A stretch of DNA of 64,000 bases, taken from the NCBI GenBank assembly GCA_013433145.1, contig CM024170.1, forward strand, positions 5,103,459 through 5,167,458, written 5' to 3'. The notes beneath the pieces were generated by a model. That model was given only the letters and a program-made list of their open reading frames with translations, did not search any database and was not told the origin of the DNA. Below are positions 1-14,200 of the stretch, piece by piece (position 1 is the stretch's first letter; the number at the start of each line of letters is the position of its first letter). The translations under genes and the position numbers were made by a program. This DNA is from Ascaris suum. Taxonomy: Eukaryota > Nematoda > Chromadorea > Rhabditida > Ascarididae.

Positions 1-1159
1 TTTGAAAGTGAGAGGAAGAGCGGTGAAAGAAGGAGTTTTGCTACCTCCCACTTATAAATGTTTTCGTTAAACTTCACTCACAAATAACGGTGCTGTAGGT
101 TAACTGAAAGGTAACGACATAAATGTTCCCATCGCGACGCTGAGCCACCGAATGAGGGAAGGATCAGAGAGCACTTGTCCTCTATCCAGACTTCATTTAC
201 TTTCAGCGTCCTCAACTTCCGAATTTTGCCAGCAACAAAACACCAACCCGTCTGCTTTGTTACGAGGCGCTCACGTTTTCTTATATCCTACTGCTAAGAG
301 TTATAATGAAGAGTTGTTATGGCTACGTGGTTCCAGTGCTAGGCATCATTATTTCAGTGATTTTTTCGCACAATAAGGGAAATTAGAGGAAGGTGATAAG
401 TCGTTAATCTATGCCTAAATATAAACGGTGATGCTATCTACCTGACATTAAAAACGATTGAACAATCTGCGTCTTTAAGGAAATTTTGAGATTAAATTTG
501 CCAGAAAATCAGTTGTCGCTCGCATTGCTGCATAGTGCCGTTATCAAACAAACGCGGCTGCTGAGAGATTTTAAATGCATTTATGCGATGCAGTTTTACT
601 GAGACGATTTTCCCCAAAAAGCTTATGTGAGCATTAGTTGATGTTACAGATAGCAATACGACAACACGATCAAACGAAACGTTTATGTGAGACGTTAGCG
701 GAGCGCAGGCAAAGAGATAGCGAGATGACCGAGATAAAAGTGCTCGCAAAAGTTGTCGACGACAATGACGATCATATCGGTGCTTTTTCTTATTTTCAAA
801 TCACTCATTCAGGAAATATCAGGGATTTGACTCCTTTAGGAAATATATTAGGAAATATCAAATGCAAGAGGCTGTCAATTTGATGAGCAATAAGCATTTC
901 ATGTTCACCAGCCATCTGTCAATATCAATATCTTAAGGGAGTCGTAAGCACTCTATGAAAGAAAACTGTAGAGTAAATTAGGTTGCCTGGAACCATGAAT
1001 GCAGGTGTTTCGCTTTTTAAGGGAATCAGAGTAGTTTGCAAAGTGGCCAAATACAAATGGCCGATTATTAAAATAATCGAAGTGGAAATTAAACTCCTAA
1101 AGTCGAAAAACCGAGAAAAGGAGTCCATTTCAAAAGAAGACCAAACATAGTATCAGCTA
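1..1159. other. Region upstream of the GSK3-like kinase
   Basis: No exon can be supported here. Short open frames occur on both strands (for example 152-376 +), but none resembles a known family or carries convincing splice sites. The stretch probably contains the promoter and 5' UTR of the downstream kinase and could hide a short upstream exon. I see no obvious repeat. Confidence 0.5.
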
Positions 1160-4100
1160 ATGAAGAGTTGCAAAGAGATAAGTTTCTATCAGGAGGTTTC
1201 AACGATGGAAATTACGCTGAATTTAGAGTCAGTGTTGGTAAAACAGACGGGGTACATTGGATCCGGAGTGTTCAGTGACGTCTACAAAGGATACGTTTTA
1301 AGAGCGGGCCAAAGCGAAAGCGATGTGAAACATGTGGCCATCAAGAAAATTTGGCCCGATCCTAGTCGAGAGGTGCGTACGCATTCACCGACTTATTGCT
1401 CTTATTTTAGAACAAAAGTTCACTAACATATTTACATATTGTATTTTTTTGAATGAATAAAACATTTGCAAGACTCCACCCTGATCGCTGCCGAGTTTCA
1501 ACAATGATGAGCGCTTTAAATGGATGGAAAGCTGATTAAGTGTTGCAATGTGAAGTACCACAAATGACTAATTTGCGTGCGACATTTCGCTTGTGATTTC
1601 CCATTATTCAGCAAGCTTCACAACGATTGATCGCCATCGCATCACAACGTAATAACCAACCAAAAAGATAACACTCGCAGTTTAAATCATTATGAATTTC
1701 AAAACGGTGAAATGAAATGATTTATTAATCAAAACTTTCTAACGTAAAACTATCATAGCGTGTATCATAGTAAAACAAGTTATGCAAACAATTCAACGGA
1801 TATTCTTACAAGTCATTTCCTATGGTGATGTTGAAAGCACAAACTGAGTGGTTATAAAGTGCTGTGCACAGCACAGATTTTTTGACATCTTTAAGCGTCC
1901 CTCGAAGCCGGTGGGTAAACTTGGTTATTTGTGGTTATCTGATGGTGCTCCGATGGTCTCCTAAGTGAAATCGCTGCTTAGACCGATTCACACTCACACA
2001 TATAGATAAGAAATTGCCTTATAAAGGAAAAAATAATCTCTTTTGTGGTAGGAGAGAGGGAAAACAAAAGGACATTACAATCGACAGTTAAAGCAACAAA
2101 CTTTCATCTCCATTTTCTCAACCGATATTGTTGACTGTGCTTTAGTTTATTGATGAAGTACTTGTAAATCTAAGGTTACGATAGCTCTGATACAGGTGGT
2201 GTGTTAAGGTAGCCCTAATATAAACGATGATGGCTTATTCAAGAGACCTATTTAATATAAGGCATATTAAAGGTGTTATTTTGTCAGCCTTGAAATACCA
2301 CTTGATGCATGGTTAAGTGTCTTATGTAACTGCTTTGAAAGAGATTTTCAGAGAGAATGAAGCCAGCATTACAGGATAGGCAGATTGGTGTGCATCGTCT
2401 TCTAAAGCATCCAAATATAGCACGGCTTCTACTTTATTTCGTTTGTGTACATCCAACAACGCGTGTTGCCAGCTGGACTCTCGTCATGGATTTGATGCCG
2501 TCGACGGTAGGTCGGGAACAGTCCTACTACATCGACAAGGGATTACTTTTGCCGCAAATTTATGTCAAGGTAACCTATAGTTTGTATTGCCACCGCATTC
2601 ATTCGATTACCTTGAGCTCTCCTCTCTCTCCACCAGAGTCTACCAATAGCAAGTCAGCTGTTTATTCCAGCCATAGGCAAGGACTTTGCTGACGTGTTCG
2701 AAAGGTATACAGCATTCTCTTTACTACCTATACGTCTAAACATCACAGTCTGATATTCGTCAATAAAATGAAAAATCTCAAAGGTAACTGGTGTTTAACT
2801 CATGGTAGATGACGATGTGGAAATCCTCCGCCGAACATGATTTGAGCCAATAACACCAATGACGCCGATATTATTACTCGCGGACTTGGCTAATCAAAAA
2901 GTCTCATCGTGGTCGTCTGGAAATGCATTCACTCGCATTGTCACAGTCAATATAACAGAAATTAAAAATCAGCGCTCCGTCGTCGAAGTTTAATAACTCA
3001 AATCGCTAGTATACATGAGGGATTTGTGAAGAGCAGATGTCTGCAGAATCGGCTTTTTAACTGAGTAGGAAAAGATGAGAGAAATTTTTTGCAGTTATAG
3101 AAGAAACATAAACCTTCACTGATGGGGGTTAAGTTTAGCTGCTAAATATGTCCCTATAAATCCCTTTCAAAAATGCTCCTGGAAAGTCAAATAAAACTTA
3201 AATTTCCGTCTTTTCCTGAGCTAACTAAAGAATTGTAAAAAAACTCATGTACTACTCCTAACTTATTAATAAGAAGCTGCATTGCACTTTGCAGTTATGG
3301 ATGTTTCAAACAATGTCAGCTCTCGGCTACATGGAAAAAAGTCGAGTATCACATCGAGATATAAAACCCGAAAATCTATTGGTTGATTACAATTTTGGAA
3401 CACTTAAAGTTGGCGATTTTGGATCGGCAAAGATTCATAAACCAGGCGATAAGAGCAATTCATATCAAGTAACACGATATTACCGCGCTCCAGAATTGTG
3501 TTTCGGATACACGAAATATGATGCGACCGTCGGTTAGTGCTGTTTTCTACATTCAGCAATCAACGTTTTTCTTCGTCGATGTTCACTGACCTACTGCTTT
3601 AGTGATGCCTTCTTTGTGCCATATGGAAAACAAGGTTTTTCTCACTAATTTTATTCGACTGACGCGCGAAAAAGTGGGATTTTTATGCAGTGTAATACAG
3701 CTGTAAACTTAAGTACTATACCTTTATGTATATTTAGGGACAGGTTCGTTATATCCTGAAGGCAGCACTCAAAATAGCTTTGCAATCGAACGAGATGTCA
3801 TTTCATTAAAAGTTCATGAAAGCGTACATAAAACGAATAATCGAAGCTCACTGCACGAAAACGACAATTTTTGCCTTCGATGCGAACATTAGGGCAGCGT
3901 CTTGTCTGTGCGCGTGTTTGTGTCTGTCGGTCAGACAGTTTCACTTCAAAAAATGTTGAAGTCAGCAGTTCGGTGGTCACGCGAAGACCTCCTGTTGTCA
4001 ACTTCAAAAGTGGCTGTACACGTTTCATCGCTGAAGAACTGCGTGAGTGGCAAAAGTTTGTAAAGTTTTATACCGGTTGGCTCGCAGAAAACCTAATGCT

Positions 4101-7100
4101 TTGCTAAAGAATTGCGTGGGCGATTGGACCACTTAACATATGAAACCTTCTGTGTATCTTACATTTTTGTTGCTAATTCATGAAAATGCTTGGTCACATG
4201 ATGCAGATATAAAAATACTATTGTGCCGTTCTCCGGTACGTTGCTTCATTCATTTAAAATACAACTAAAATCCACTAAATCACCGCAACCTCTGCTGTAC
4301 AACGGTGGGATATATCCGACATTTCTACGAGGAAAGAACATTTTGCGTAGTTTCCGGTGAAGAAAAAGAGGCTATTGCCGCTTTGCTCAGCGCGCCAAGA
4401 TCAAATATAGTAGTCAAAGATGTCCAACTAGTTCGGCAGCAGAAATTATCTCCTAAATCCATATGACATCCATCAACTCATAATACCATAGTAAGGAAAC
4501 CGAGATAGCCAAATTGAATATAAAATCTTACTAACAGTGTGATTACTTTCTAGTTACTTATCCCTAGGTTACTAGTTAATCCTATTAGTTACCAGTTAAC
4601 GGTGTGAAAGATGTCCTTTAGGTACTGCTAGGTCTTTTGAAGAATGACTGGGTGCGGGAAGGGTAGAGTGTTCGCAGTAACCTGAGGCAAGGATTCTTCA
4701 CGTCTGCTGACTTCTTCGCCTACTAGGATTGCTGTTTGCTTTCTTATGAAATGGATTGCTCGCTGTAAAATAAGAAATTTCAGATGTTTGGTCGGCAGGT
4801 TGCATATTGGCTGAACTACTTACAAATCGAATAATATTTTATGGCCGAAACAATGCTGATCAGCTTAGAAAAATCATTCGTGTAATAGGAACTCCAACGA
4901 TGAGACAATTATCCGCTTGCATTCCAGGTTGGCAATATCGTCAGTTCAATTCAGAGGAAAATTTTTTCGAGAAATTGAAAAGTTTCGCCTGTAAAATTAA
5001 AAGACTAAACGAGCGAGCTTTCGATTCGCTCAATCGGTGAAGTGATGTATTTAGTGGCGAAATTAAAAGAGTCGCCTTCCATCGACTCCCAAAGTGTTCT
5101 GCACCTGGATGCATTCTGAGTCCATAACCTGAACCGTCAATTTTTTATGTTTTTGTTGACGCAAATACAAGTCAGCAAGCACGAATTTTCACAGCGCATC
5201 CATCCAAGCTTAGAGTGAATACAATCGAATGCACTAATTACGCGTACTCGAACGACGGATGTGTGCACATCTGATGAAACGACAAGGAAGTCCAGATTGA
5301 CACTATAGAAGACTCTGGAGGTCATCTCTTTGGTACATGTACGACTAATAATGATGATGTTGGCAGTTCCTATGCTCATAGCACAAGCGTGGGTCACTCT
5401 AACAGCTGTGCGTACAAATAACCGGGCATGGATTTTATACTAAATACAAAAAATGGACAGCAGAAGCTAAAATTTTCTCGTATTAGTTTTCCAGAAAAGT
5501 TCTGGAACTTTCTCTTTGCGCACAATCTTTATCTTTCTTTGACGTGAAGGCAGACCTGAGAGAGTTGAATAACAGAACGGCCGACAGCATTCAAAGGCTG
5601 AGTTCATCATTCATCGATTTTCTCGGAGATGGACGTGTGTGCGAGTGTGTGTTTGCCTGTGCAATAGTTTTTATCGTTTTGGTCGCAGGTGCAAGCTGTT
5701 AAAAAGTGGCAAAGCCGCCACACATTTTATATCGGCCGGCTTTCTCAGTTTGTACCACTGGGTCGCAAAACAAATGGAAGCGCATGCCAGAGGAGCTGAC
5801 ATGAAATGCACTTACATTCCATTGCTCACTCGCATTTAAACTTGTCAGCCCACCTATTCAAACCTTTAAAAGTTGAGTTTTCTATGATCGGTTGCACTGA
5901 GTGCACAAAAATTCTAACAGCTTTGAGTTTCTTGTCCACTCTCGAGGTTAAGATCAATGTAAAGTCTAATACCTGAAGCTAATACCTGAAGTCATCCCAT
6001 GGCAGACATTATGCTACTAAATCTTGTTGCCTGAGCTTCGGTAATTCCTATGTTGAAGCTGAAGCACAAACAGATAGAGCCCAACATAGATACGCGCTAA
6101 CATGGGGCGGGAAATTATTTTCTGTTACAAAGAAAATGTGCAAAAGTGCGTAAAAATGATTCATTGCAAAAGGTATGTGCGGGGGGTTGGACTAGTAACA
6201 ATATGGATGCATTGAGTAGCACATTCATTATGTGCAAGTGAATTTTGAAAATCTTGCTCAGGTGATACAAAAGCGAATGTTGTGCGAGCTTCTGCCGGCT
6301 CCTCTGGCATATTACTCCGTTTGCTCATCTGCATATTATTTTAGAATTCCCTCATTCGGTCGTTCACTTAATTATGAAGGTAACTGTGGAATATTTTAAA
6401 AAATGAAAATGAAAAAATGGATTGTGCCAGTTCCAACTTCCCGACTGCCTATAGTGACCTTATTGAAATCCACGAGGATTGCGAAGGAGAGTTATGCTAA
6501 AACACCTCTCAACTCTTCGATGCTATTAAGTAGCCACCCGTAGGCATATGGGACAGTTATTTTTGTGATTAATACCTTATGAACCTCTGCAGCTTAGCGC
6601 TTCTAGATTCACCTTCTTTTTCTTGTCTTTCGTTCTCAACTTACCTCTGCTTGGTTCTCCAAGACAGTTATTTGCTTCTCACAAGTTCCGCGTGAAAAAT
6701 CGTGAAGAGAAACTTAAACACTTGTTTTAAATAAAATTAAAATCGCCACAGAGATATATTTCTTTCCATTATCAACCTTAATTCACCGGAACCTTTACTT
6801 GTCCCCTGTGCCATTCTGGAGATAACTGATGATGAAATACGCTGAATTTTATTTTTTGGCAAGTCGATGAACTCCGTGGTATGGTTCCACTGTCCTGATG
6901 CTCCATATTGGTGTAATCGAGTTATCTTCCCAGTGAGAAGAAAAGTGAATCTCTGAAGTATTTTCCACTTTACGAGTTACTACACTGACTAACATAAGCT
7001 CTGAGTTATGTCAGGTAGACAATCTGAGCAGGAAGTTTCAGTGGAATGATTCGAAATATCTTTTCAGGTCATTATGTGAGCGAATCGATTTTCAAAAAGA

Positions 7101-8115
7101 AATACCCTCCGGTCGATCTATTCTTTTTACTCTCCAAATATAATAAAACAATCACACGGGAATGCGTCTCATTTATCAGCGGGTAATTCACTAGCACTTC
7201 CCTTTTCTTGATATTTCAGTCTGCGCCGTGTTCATCTATTTTAGAACCTTTCTCGTCGAACGTTACAGCTATAGAAAAAAAATCCCGAACTGTTGCGGTG
7301 GTATTTGATGCGACATTCTAATCTCTAATTTATATGTTGCGCGTGGCATATTAGGTTATGTTTAGTGATAAGTGGCTTTTGGGAAGAAGGAGAATTGATT
7401 AGAGGAAACTTAACTAAAGAATTCTCTGGTGGATGCAAAAAAATAGCGAGGTGGATGCCTCTCTCATGGCACTACGTTGACTCTCGATTTCTTTGCCACA
7501 TCGGTCAGTATAAGAGCCATTGACCAAATCGATCTCCTGCTTAGTGATGTGGAGAGAGGATTTTCCACCAAAAGGAAGGAGGGAATGTCGAGTTGCAATG
7601 TTATCGGTGCGGGGACTTAGACGAAAAAGTCAGGAAGAAAAGGGCCGCAAATCCCTCCTAAACGGAGACCCTGTCAGGAAGGAAGAGCCTGCGCCATACC
7701 AGAACAACCTTTGGTCGGGATGTTGCGGTTAGAGGTGACTGGTCGAGGTGGAGACCCTAATGAAAGTTTCGGAGAAACAGCAGAAGAATTACCCTCGTTG
7801 TGCAGCGAGGTCCTCGGACTATGCAGTTCTCGTGTATTAATAGCAGGATTCACCGCCAAATGCTGGCAGAGACGTTTGCTAGGGAAGTAGCTTTTGAATA
7901 TGCAAATAACAGTTGAGCAACGCCTTTATCTTTTCTGCAAATATTCCACTTGCAGAATATTACGATATGAAACTCATGAAAGGCTCCGTGGCAAGAAAGC
8001 ACTCGATCACCCTTACTTCAACTCGCTGAGGATTGCAAACGGACGACTACCCAATGGATACCCACTTCCCGCCACTTTATTACCCTTAACCGCCTCCTTA
8101 CTTCCGATTCAGTAG
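1160..8115 (+). CDS. GSK3-family serine/threonine protein kinase, complete, 5 exons
   Basis: Exons 1160-1372, 2384-2569, 3295-3532, 4784-5036 and 7956-8115 join in frame to about 349 aa. The chain shows the glycine loop IGSGVF (residues 33-38), catalytic Lys62 in VAIKK, HRDIKPEN (153-160), DFGSAK (174-179), Tyr190 before RYYRAPEL (the GSK3 activation-loop tyrosine) and DVWSAGC. The three basic residues that bind a primed phosphate in GSK3 are present (Arg70 in SRE, Arg154 in HRD, Lys179 in SAK). The last exon supplies the C-lobe end ILRYETHERL...ALDHPYFNSLR. By family knowledge it phosphorylates primed Ser/Thr substrates in cytoplasm or nucleus. It is too divergent to be canonical GSK-3; it resembles the extra nematode GSK3-like kinases, several of them sperm-enriched (inference). 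The 2.9-kb intron before the last exon makes an automated truncation at 5040 likely. The start could be ATG 1160 or ATG 1205; the exon 2 acceptor could also be at 2375. Confidence 0.85.
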
Positions 8116-8194
8116 ATACTCGTGATTTCAAAAGTTGATATTCCATTTTAAGTTGAAATTTGATGGTAATCCATACAGGTTAATACTTGCTAGC

Positions 8195-8200
8195 AATAAA
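8195..8200 (+). promoter_or_regulatory. Polyadenylation signal AATAAA of the kinase gene
   Basis: An exact AATAAA lies 80 nt after the kinase stop codon, in the usual range for a nematode 3' UTR. It supports ending the gene at the 7956-8115 exon. Confidence 0.5.
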
Positions 8201-8435
8201 GTCTTACGTTCCACTGAAAGAAGTGCGCGCAACACTAACCAACAACGAAAGTAAAAAGGAACAAGAAACTCCCCGTTTGGTGACGTCGTCTCGAGTGCAC
8301 TACAAACTGAAAACGCAATCAGATCACGGTCAAGCGAAAGGCTTGAAGCCCACTACGAATGCATAGGAACACTCGAGGCAATCAGCGCGAAAGATGAAAT
8401 CAAATGATTGAAAATGTCACCACTGAATGCCCTCT

Positions 8436-8475
8436 CATTTGCACACATGACCGGGCCCGGTCATGTGCGCAAATG
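8436..8475. repeat. 40-bp palindrome without a loop
   Basis: Two 20-bp arms meet at GACCGGGCCCGGTC with no spacer, and only one base pair is mismatched (CACACATG against CATGTGCG). The GC-rich centre stands out from AT-rich surroundings. It could be fused terminal inverted repeats of a small DNA transposon or a cruciform-prone site; no target-site duplication is obvious. Confidence 0.75.
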
Positions 8476-10141
8476 GGGCTCGGTGCTCTGACTCCAGTCC
8501 ACGTCTCCTCTCACATGGCTGAAAACATTCAGGCTTGGCATCGGCCATACCTTCAGCGCTTCCTAAAGACAACGTATTCTCATGCAACCTTTCCCAGTCA
8601 GCCTGCGGTGACTTGGGGTAGAAGAGGAAGGAGATGCGGCTCAGTTACGAATTGGTTAGGCTTCCGAAGCAGGGATACACTGTTCGAGAATACTATCACC
8701 ATATAGCTACAGAAATGCCTGAATTGTACCAACCTTTCCTCCTTCCCTTCAATTTTGGGGGGTCAACAACCCGAGGATCTCCTCCGCTGCAGTGAAAGTT
8801 TTGCGAATGAAAAAACTGGAAGTTTTAGCTTCCTCAGCAAATTGCACCTTAACCCATCCCATGTTGCAAACTACTTTCATCTGTCGCTCAATAATGGGAG
8901 CCCTCCTGCGATCTACGCTGGAGATGAAAATGTCCACCTGCTTCAGCACAGCTTACGCAATCACAGCATTGTACGGCCGACCACTCGAATCCAAATGGCG
9001 CCAGCTACAGGTCTTAAGTTCCTCTTTTAACGCTCACTCGTCAACATTACAACAATCCCAGTTCAGCAGTAAAAAAACTCGGCTGGTGACGATAACATAG
9101 CAGTAAGACACACTTAAGAGCAACTGAAAGCTTAATAGAAGCCAACTTAGACATCAGTAAGCGTCTCGCTGAATTATCACTAAGCAAGACATTCTCCCTC
9201 ACTTTTCGCTTCCCAAATTTGTAGAAAGCGGAGTCACAAACTGACCTCTCCACTAATGGATAGTGTGGAGGATATGTACGGTGAATATGCTGTGCATCGT
9301 ACACTATTCAAAATTATGAAGCGCTGCACACTGCATCGACGACGAAATGGTTAATGAACGAAAGGATAAGAATTCGAGATTCTTTTATGATACCACTGCG
9401 AAGTTTTACGGAAGCCAGAAAGATGAGATGGGGAGTATATTGCAATTAACCAATGAACCGAGAAAAACTTTATTATTTACGATAAAATCGCATATTTAAA
9501 AGAAACTTCACAGCATGAACACAGAAAACGAGAAAAAGTCATTCAGTAACAAGGCACAAGTTTAGTGAAAAGAAATTTCAAAGCGAGAAGTTACAAGTCG
9601 CAATAACACAACTATTCTCTCACTTCCCTTCCCCTCTCTTCTACCTTCAGGGGAGGTCCAACGAATCGCATACATCTTCATTTAAACTTTCTCTTTTCTG
9701 AGAGGAAAGAATACTAAGATATTCGAATGTAATAAAACTTTCCAAACATTTAAACGAAAACACTCAACTCAACGGCCCACAAAATATTATCTTTTGGAAG
9801 CTGCCAAGCACCAATAATCGAGCCCGCAATATGTAAACTGAAATAATTTCCCGTCGAAGAGCATGATTCGACTTCGAAAAGAAGTTACTCAATATTTCAA
9901 ATTCGTTAGACGAGCACTGCTGGAAATCTAATCATATTTCTATCACCGCACATATCAAAAACTCTTTTAAAAACATCGAATTTCAGAAACGACTACTAAT
10001 ACACTTTTTTCATCCTCTTCAAAACCGTCAACGAAACGCCGAAAGGAAATTGATGAGATAGGCAAAATCTGTATTTGGCGGAGTTATTACGATGGAATGA
10101 AAGATTTCGAATAAAAAGCTACGACTGAACGCAACGCTATT

Positions 10142-10215
10142 TTGCTGAAATATCAAAAGGGGTGAATGAGGGTGAACGCAATTGCTGAAATATCAAGAGG
10201 GTGTTTTAATGAGGG
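10142..10215. repeat. Imperfect tandem duplication, period about 40 bp
   Basis: The string TTGCTGAAATATCAA occurs at 10142 and 10182, each time followed by a G-rich stretch and GAATGAGGG/TAATGAGGG. There are two copies only. No function is suggested. Confidence 0.5.
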
Positions 10216-11204
10216 CGTTAATACTGCACAATCATAATAAGCAAGGAATATTAGTAACACATAAAATACTACTAACAACGAATCAATATTCTACGCTTAT
10301 CGCATAAAATGGAACGCGCCTGTAACGAATTTTTGGCAACCTTCAAATATTGTTTTCGAAGAGAAGTGTCATTTAATCAACCGAAAAGCATAGGATCCGA
10401 ACTCATTCAAACAGACGATTATCTTCGGTTTATGCTTCGCTGCTTTTTGTGTGTTTTGCCAAAATTTCTGGTAAAGTAAAAAACAGCCAACTGCTAAAAG
10501 CGAAATTCTAAACCGATCAAAATTCCATGGCTTTTAACCTTTCTGATGGCTACTGCCGGGAGTCATAGAGACAGCAATGTGCTTGGCAATCCAACGCATT
10601 CCAAATTCGAACCTCACAAAAAAACTCCCTCAAACGAGCAATGAGCGAAACTCGTGCGCTCAACCGTCAAAACATCATTTCAACAATATCAGCATTGAGA
10701 AGCGTTGATAAAGTGGCTAACATAAGAAACATTCTAATTTACAACAACAATTTTATTTATTACTGAAGATAGCAAAACCTAATTTTGAATTATTTCAAAT
10801 AAACTCCTTCATGCTTACCGTTGCAGCAGATAGTGACGACCACTAAGATACCTAAGAAGATTGGATGCCTGTCATATTCGTGTTGTAAAGAATAGAAAGA
10901 TGACTCAGTTTTGACCTTAAGCAGTTCACTTTACTGCATTATGGACCCAAATGTCCACAAAGTGTTGCAATAATTAAACAGCTATTCGATCTGTAATCTG
11001 AATTCTGCGGCAGCTTCAAGCGACTTATGAAAAGGAACACACAAAATTCCTCAAATCTTCTTTTCCCGCAATCAGTCCTCCTTCGCACAAAATAAATTTT
11101 GAGCGAAATATCGCTCTTTTAAATACGTAACTGACTTTACGTTAATAAATCACTAAAAATAAAGAAGCCTCATCACAACAAGTCCAACAAAATAAAATAG
11201 GCAA

Positions 11205-14200
11205 CTATTTTTTGGCTGCCGCTTGTTGGGCAAGTTTGATGAGTGCATCGGTGGAATGAGATTTGGGCCTCTCAATGGGTAGACCCATTGCACGAGCCCA
11301 TATTAACTGTGAGAGACAACCCAATGCTCTAGAGACGCCAAAGAGAACTGTATAGAAGCTCATTTCGGTCATTCCATAATGCTGTAGTAGAACTCCCGAA
11401 TGAGCATCGACGTTCGGCCATGGATTCTTTGCCTGCAACACGTCTTATTAATTCCTTTCACCAGCTGCTTGCGAAAAATAAAATATGTGCATTTCAACTG
11501 TTTCAATTTTTGAAGACATTATAACGTTAAAACCTAAACGACTCATCGTTAAGTACAAAAGCCTCATAACTAACTAGAAGAAGCAGTTACGAAAATTCTG
11601 TACTCGACTAGGCACGAAAAAGGGATATAAAAATAAGCATAGACCGACCGCCCACATAGGCTTTATAGACAAAATAAAACAAGAAAATGTGCACGTGGAC
11701 TACAATGATATGCATTTTGCATTTGGCTCACTTAACTAACTGGATATGCTAATAACAAGAAAGGCAGAAAAACAATGTCTTTTGCTGTGTTCTTAAGGCA
11801 GCAACTGGATGCACTAATATTCCTTTCCCCGTATTTGATAAGACGGATATGAAAATTCGTTTTTTTTGCGTATTCACTTGGTTGCACATGCAATACTCAT
11901 CAATACAGTTTTCCGGATTTGGAGCTGATCATCGGCTGGAAACATTTACGCATATATGCATACGATACGAGTATAGCGCTACTCCAATGCAAAAATCACA
12001 AAAAAGATTAAAGCAGGAAACTACAATCCGGTCAGACAGGAGGGAATAAAGGGACATACAAATTCAGAAGGATAGAGAACGAGATGCAATACAAGATGAC
12101 TTCGAATACCGAGAGACGAAGAAGATTTGCAAATTGAGTCCAAACGTGGAAATAAATAATTCGTAAGCTGCCGCCACCACTCCAGGATTCTCAACATTTT
12201 CCGTTTCACTTTGTCCTCCTCTCCTCCCTCCCTCCCCTCTCCCTCCCAACCGACATGCAGCAACTCTCTGCAGGATTGGAAGTGAGACAAATCTAAATAA
12301 ACATCGCAATTTGCAAACTAATATTTTCACAGAATAGAACACAAGAGTATTCCGCCCCACAACTTCCTCTCAATCCATTCCCACATACGAGCTAAGCACG
12401 ACAGCCAACATTAAAAAGCAAGAGTCTACCTTTCCATGTTCCATTAGGATGTCGGGTGCGACTTTATAAAGGGCCTCCACTAATTGGAACATTTCGTCAT
12501 TCGGCAAGTGTTTTAACGCGAACTGCCGCTGACAGTCGTATCGTGGATCCGTTTTACGAAGAACGGCGTGACCATATCCAGGTACCACCTTCAATAAGTT
12601 TAAAGTGAGCAACTTTGACATTTGAGAAGGAGTTCCTACCCCCGATCTTGTTCATGCGCATAACTTTCGTGCTTAAATACTGAGCGAAAAATAAGAGAGA
12701 CGAGTTAAGAACGGCTTTGCAGTAATGATACAGCATGAAACGAAAACCCTAGTTCCGCCGACATAAACCAACACACAATCGACCTCTAATTTCTAACAAA
12801 AAATGACAGCTCATCAAATCTTGTCAATCTAATTCAACAATTCAAAAACGCCGAAAAAAGCGATAATATTCGATACGTATTGTTCCATAAAAGTGACCAT
12901 TCGTGTAATTTAAAAATGTTGAGCAAAGACTTGCTTTGTGCGCTCATGAAAGTAAGTAATAACTGAGGATGAAATCGAACTTCGATGATCACTACAGATT
13001 AAAAACGACGCCTAAAAGACTTCATCATCGCACCTCTGCTAGATCGTCAATTGCAACTGCGAGACAACTAAACAAACACAAATATGTGACACTGCCATAA
13101 TGCAAAAATGCAAGAATTGCTTATTAATCACACAATCTATGTACATAAGCCCGGAAATCTAAAAAATATATATATGGGAAAATGAGTAGAAAGAGGAAAA
13201 ATTATCATTCACACTAAATAGATAAGAACATAGTAGTATTAATGAGCTTAAGTGAAAACGAAAGAAATTTAAGTGAATAAGGACGAAGAGAAAGGAAAAC
13301 GAAAAAAGCGCTGATCAGGAAGCCTTAAATCTATTTTTCTTGGGAAAATTAAGCGTGTTACATTCGACTACTGCACTACGAATTCAAGTAGCAAGGTAAT
13401 TAGGTTAAAAGAATAGCAGATCAGCTATTTAGTTGGCACCGACCTGTCCGCTGAGGAGATGATCCCATAGCCAATTGCGGAGATCCTTATGCGTATAGGT
13501 GTGACCGAGATCCTTTTTAATTTTCCACAGAAATATTAGCACCTCAACACAAACTTCATGATAACATAAAATCGATGATGTAAACAAAAGAAACGATGCC
13601 ATCTCAGAATGAAATAATCCAACGCATTTGATACTTCCATTGTTGCATTGTTGCACCATGAAACGAAAAACGTTGCATTCATTTTCATGTCATCTCTCTC
13701 ATGGACGACATTCTGACAAAAAGGCATCAGATCTGTGCTAGGAATGAAAGTTCTTGAAAGGAAAGTAATGCTAGAAAAAAAATAGCCGAATTAATAAAAG
13801 AGTACCTTATAGAAGATCCGATATCGGAAATGCTCGTCAGGAATGATCAACTGTATGGAAATAAATGGCACTGCGATATTTGTAACGACAAAAAACAGGA
13901 TTAGCATTCGCGCACGCACCGCATATAAGCGGTTCTGTTACGAATTCACATCAAGACCAAACAACCAGCAAACATAAAATTGGCAACATATCCCCCATTC
14001 TGATAACGGCATAATTTTTACCAGGTTCTTATGCAAATATCAAAATTTTTAATAATTTATCGGATGTCACAGCGGAGCGCTGAAGAATCTTCTAAAGTCG
14101 ATCCTGCATTTCTGTTATAGATTCACCATCTGCTTCACTCAATGTTGTCGAAACGTGTTGAATGGAATAGAATCGAACTATACACTCCCACATATCAGTG

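Larger units (their letters stand above)
8116..11204. other. Intergenic region between the kinase and citrate synthase genes (3' ends face each other)
   Basis: The two neighbouring genes converge here, so the region should hold both 3' UTRs. The open frames seen at 8404-9304 overlap each other on both strands and match no family I know. It contains a 40-bp palindrome (8436-8475) and a 40-bp imperfect duplication near 10142. The rest is unstructured AT-rich sequence. Confidence 0.5.

Noticed and set aside
7540..7660. CYRCGDL reading frame resembling a gag zinc knuckle in the last intron of the kinase gene
   Set aside because: The His and final Cys of a CCHC motif are absent and no other retroelement motif lies nearby.
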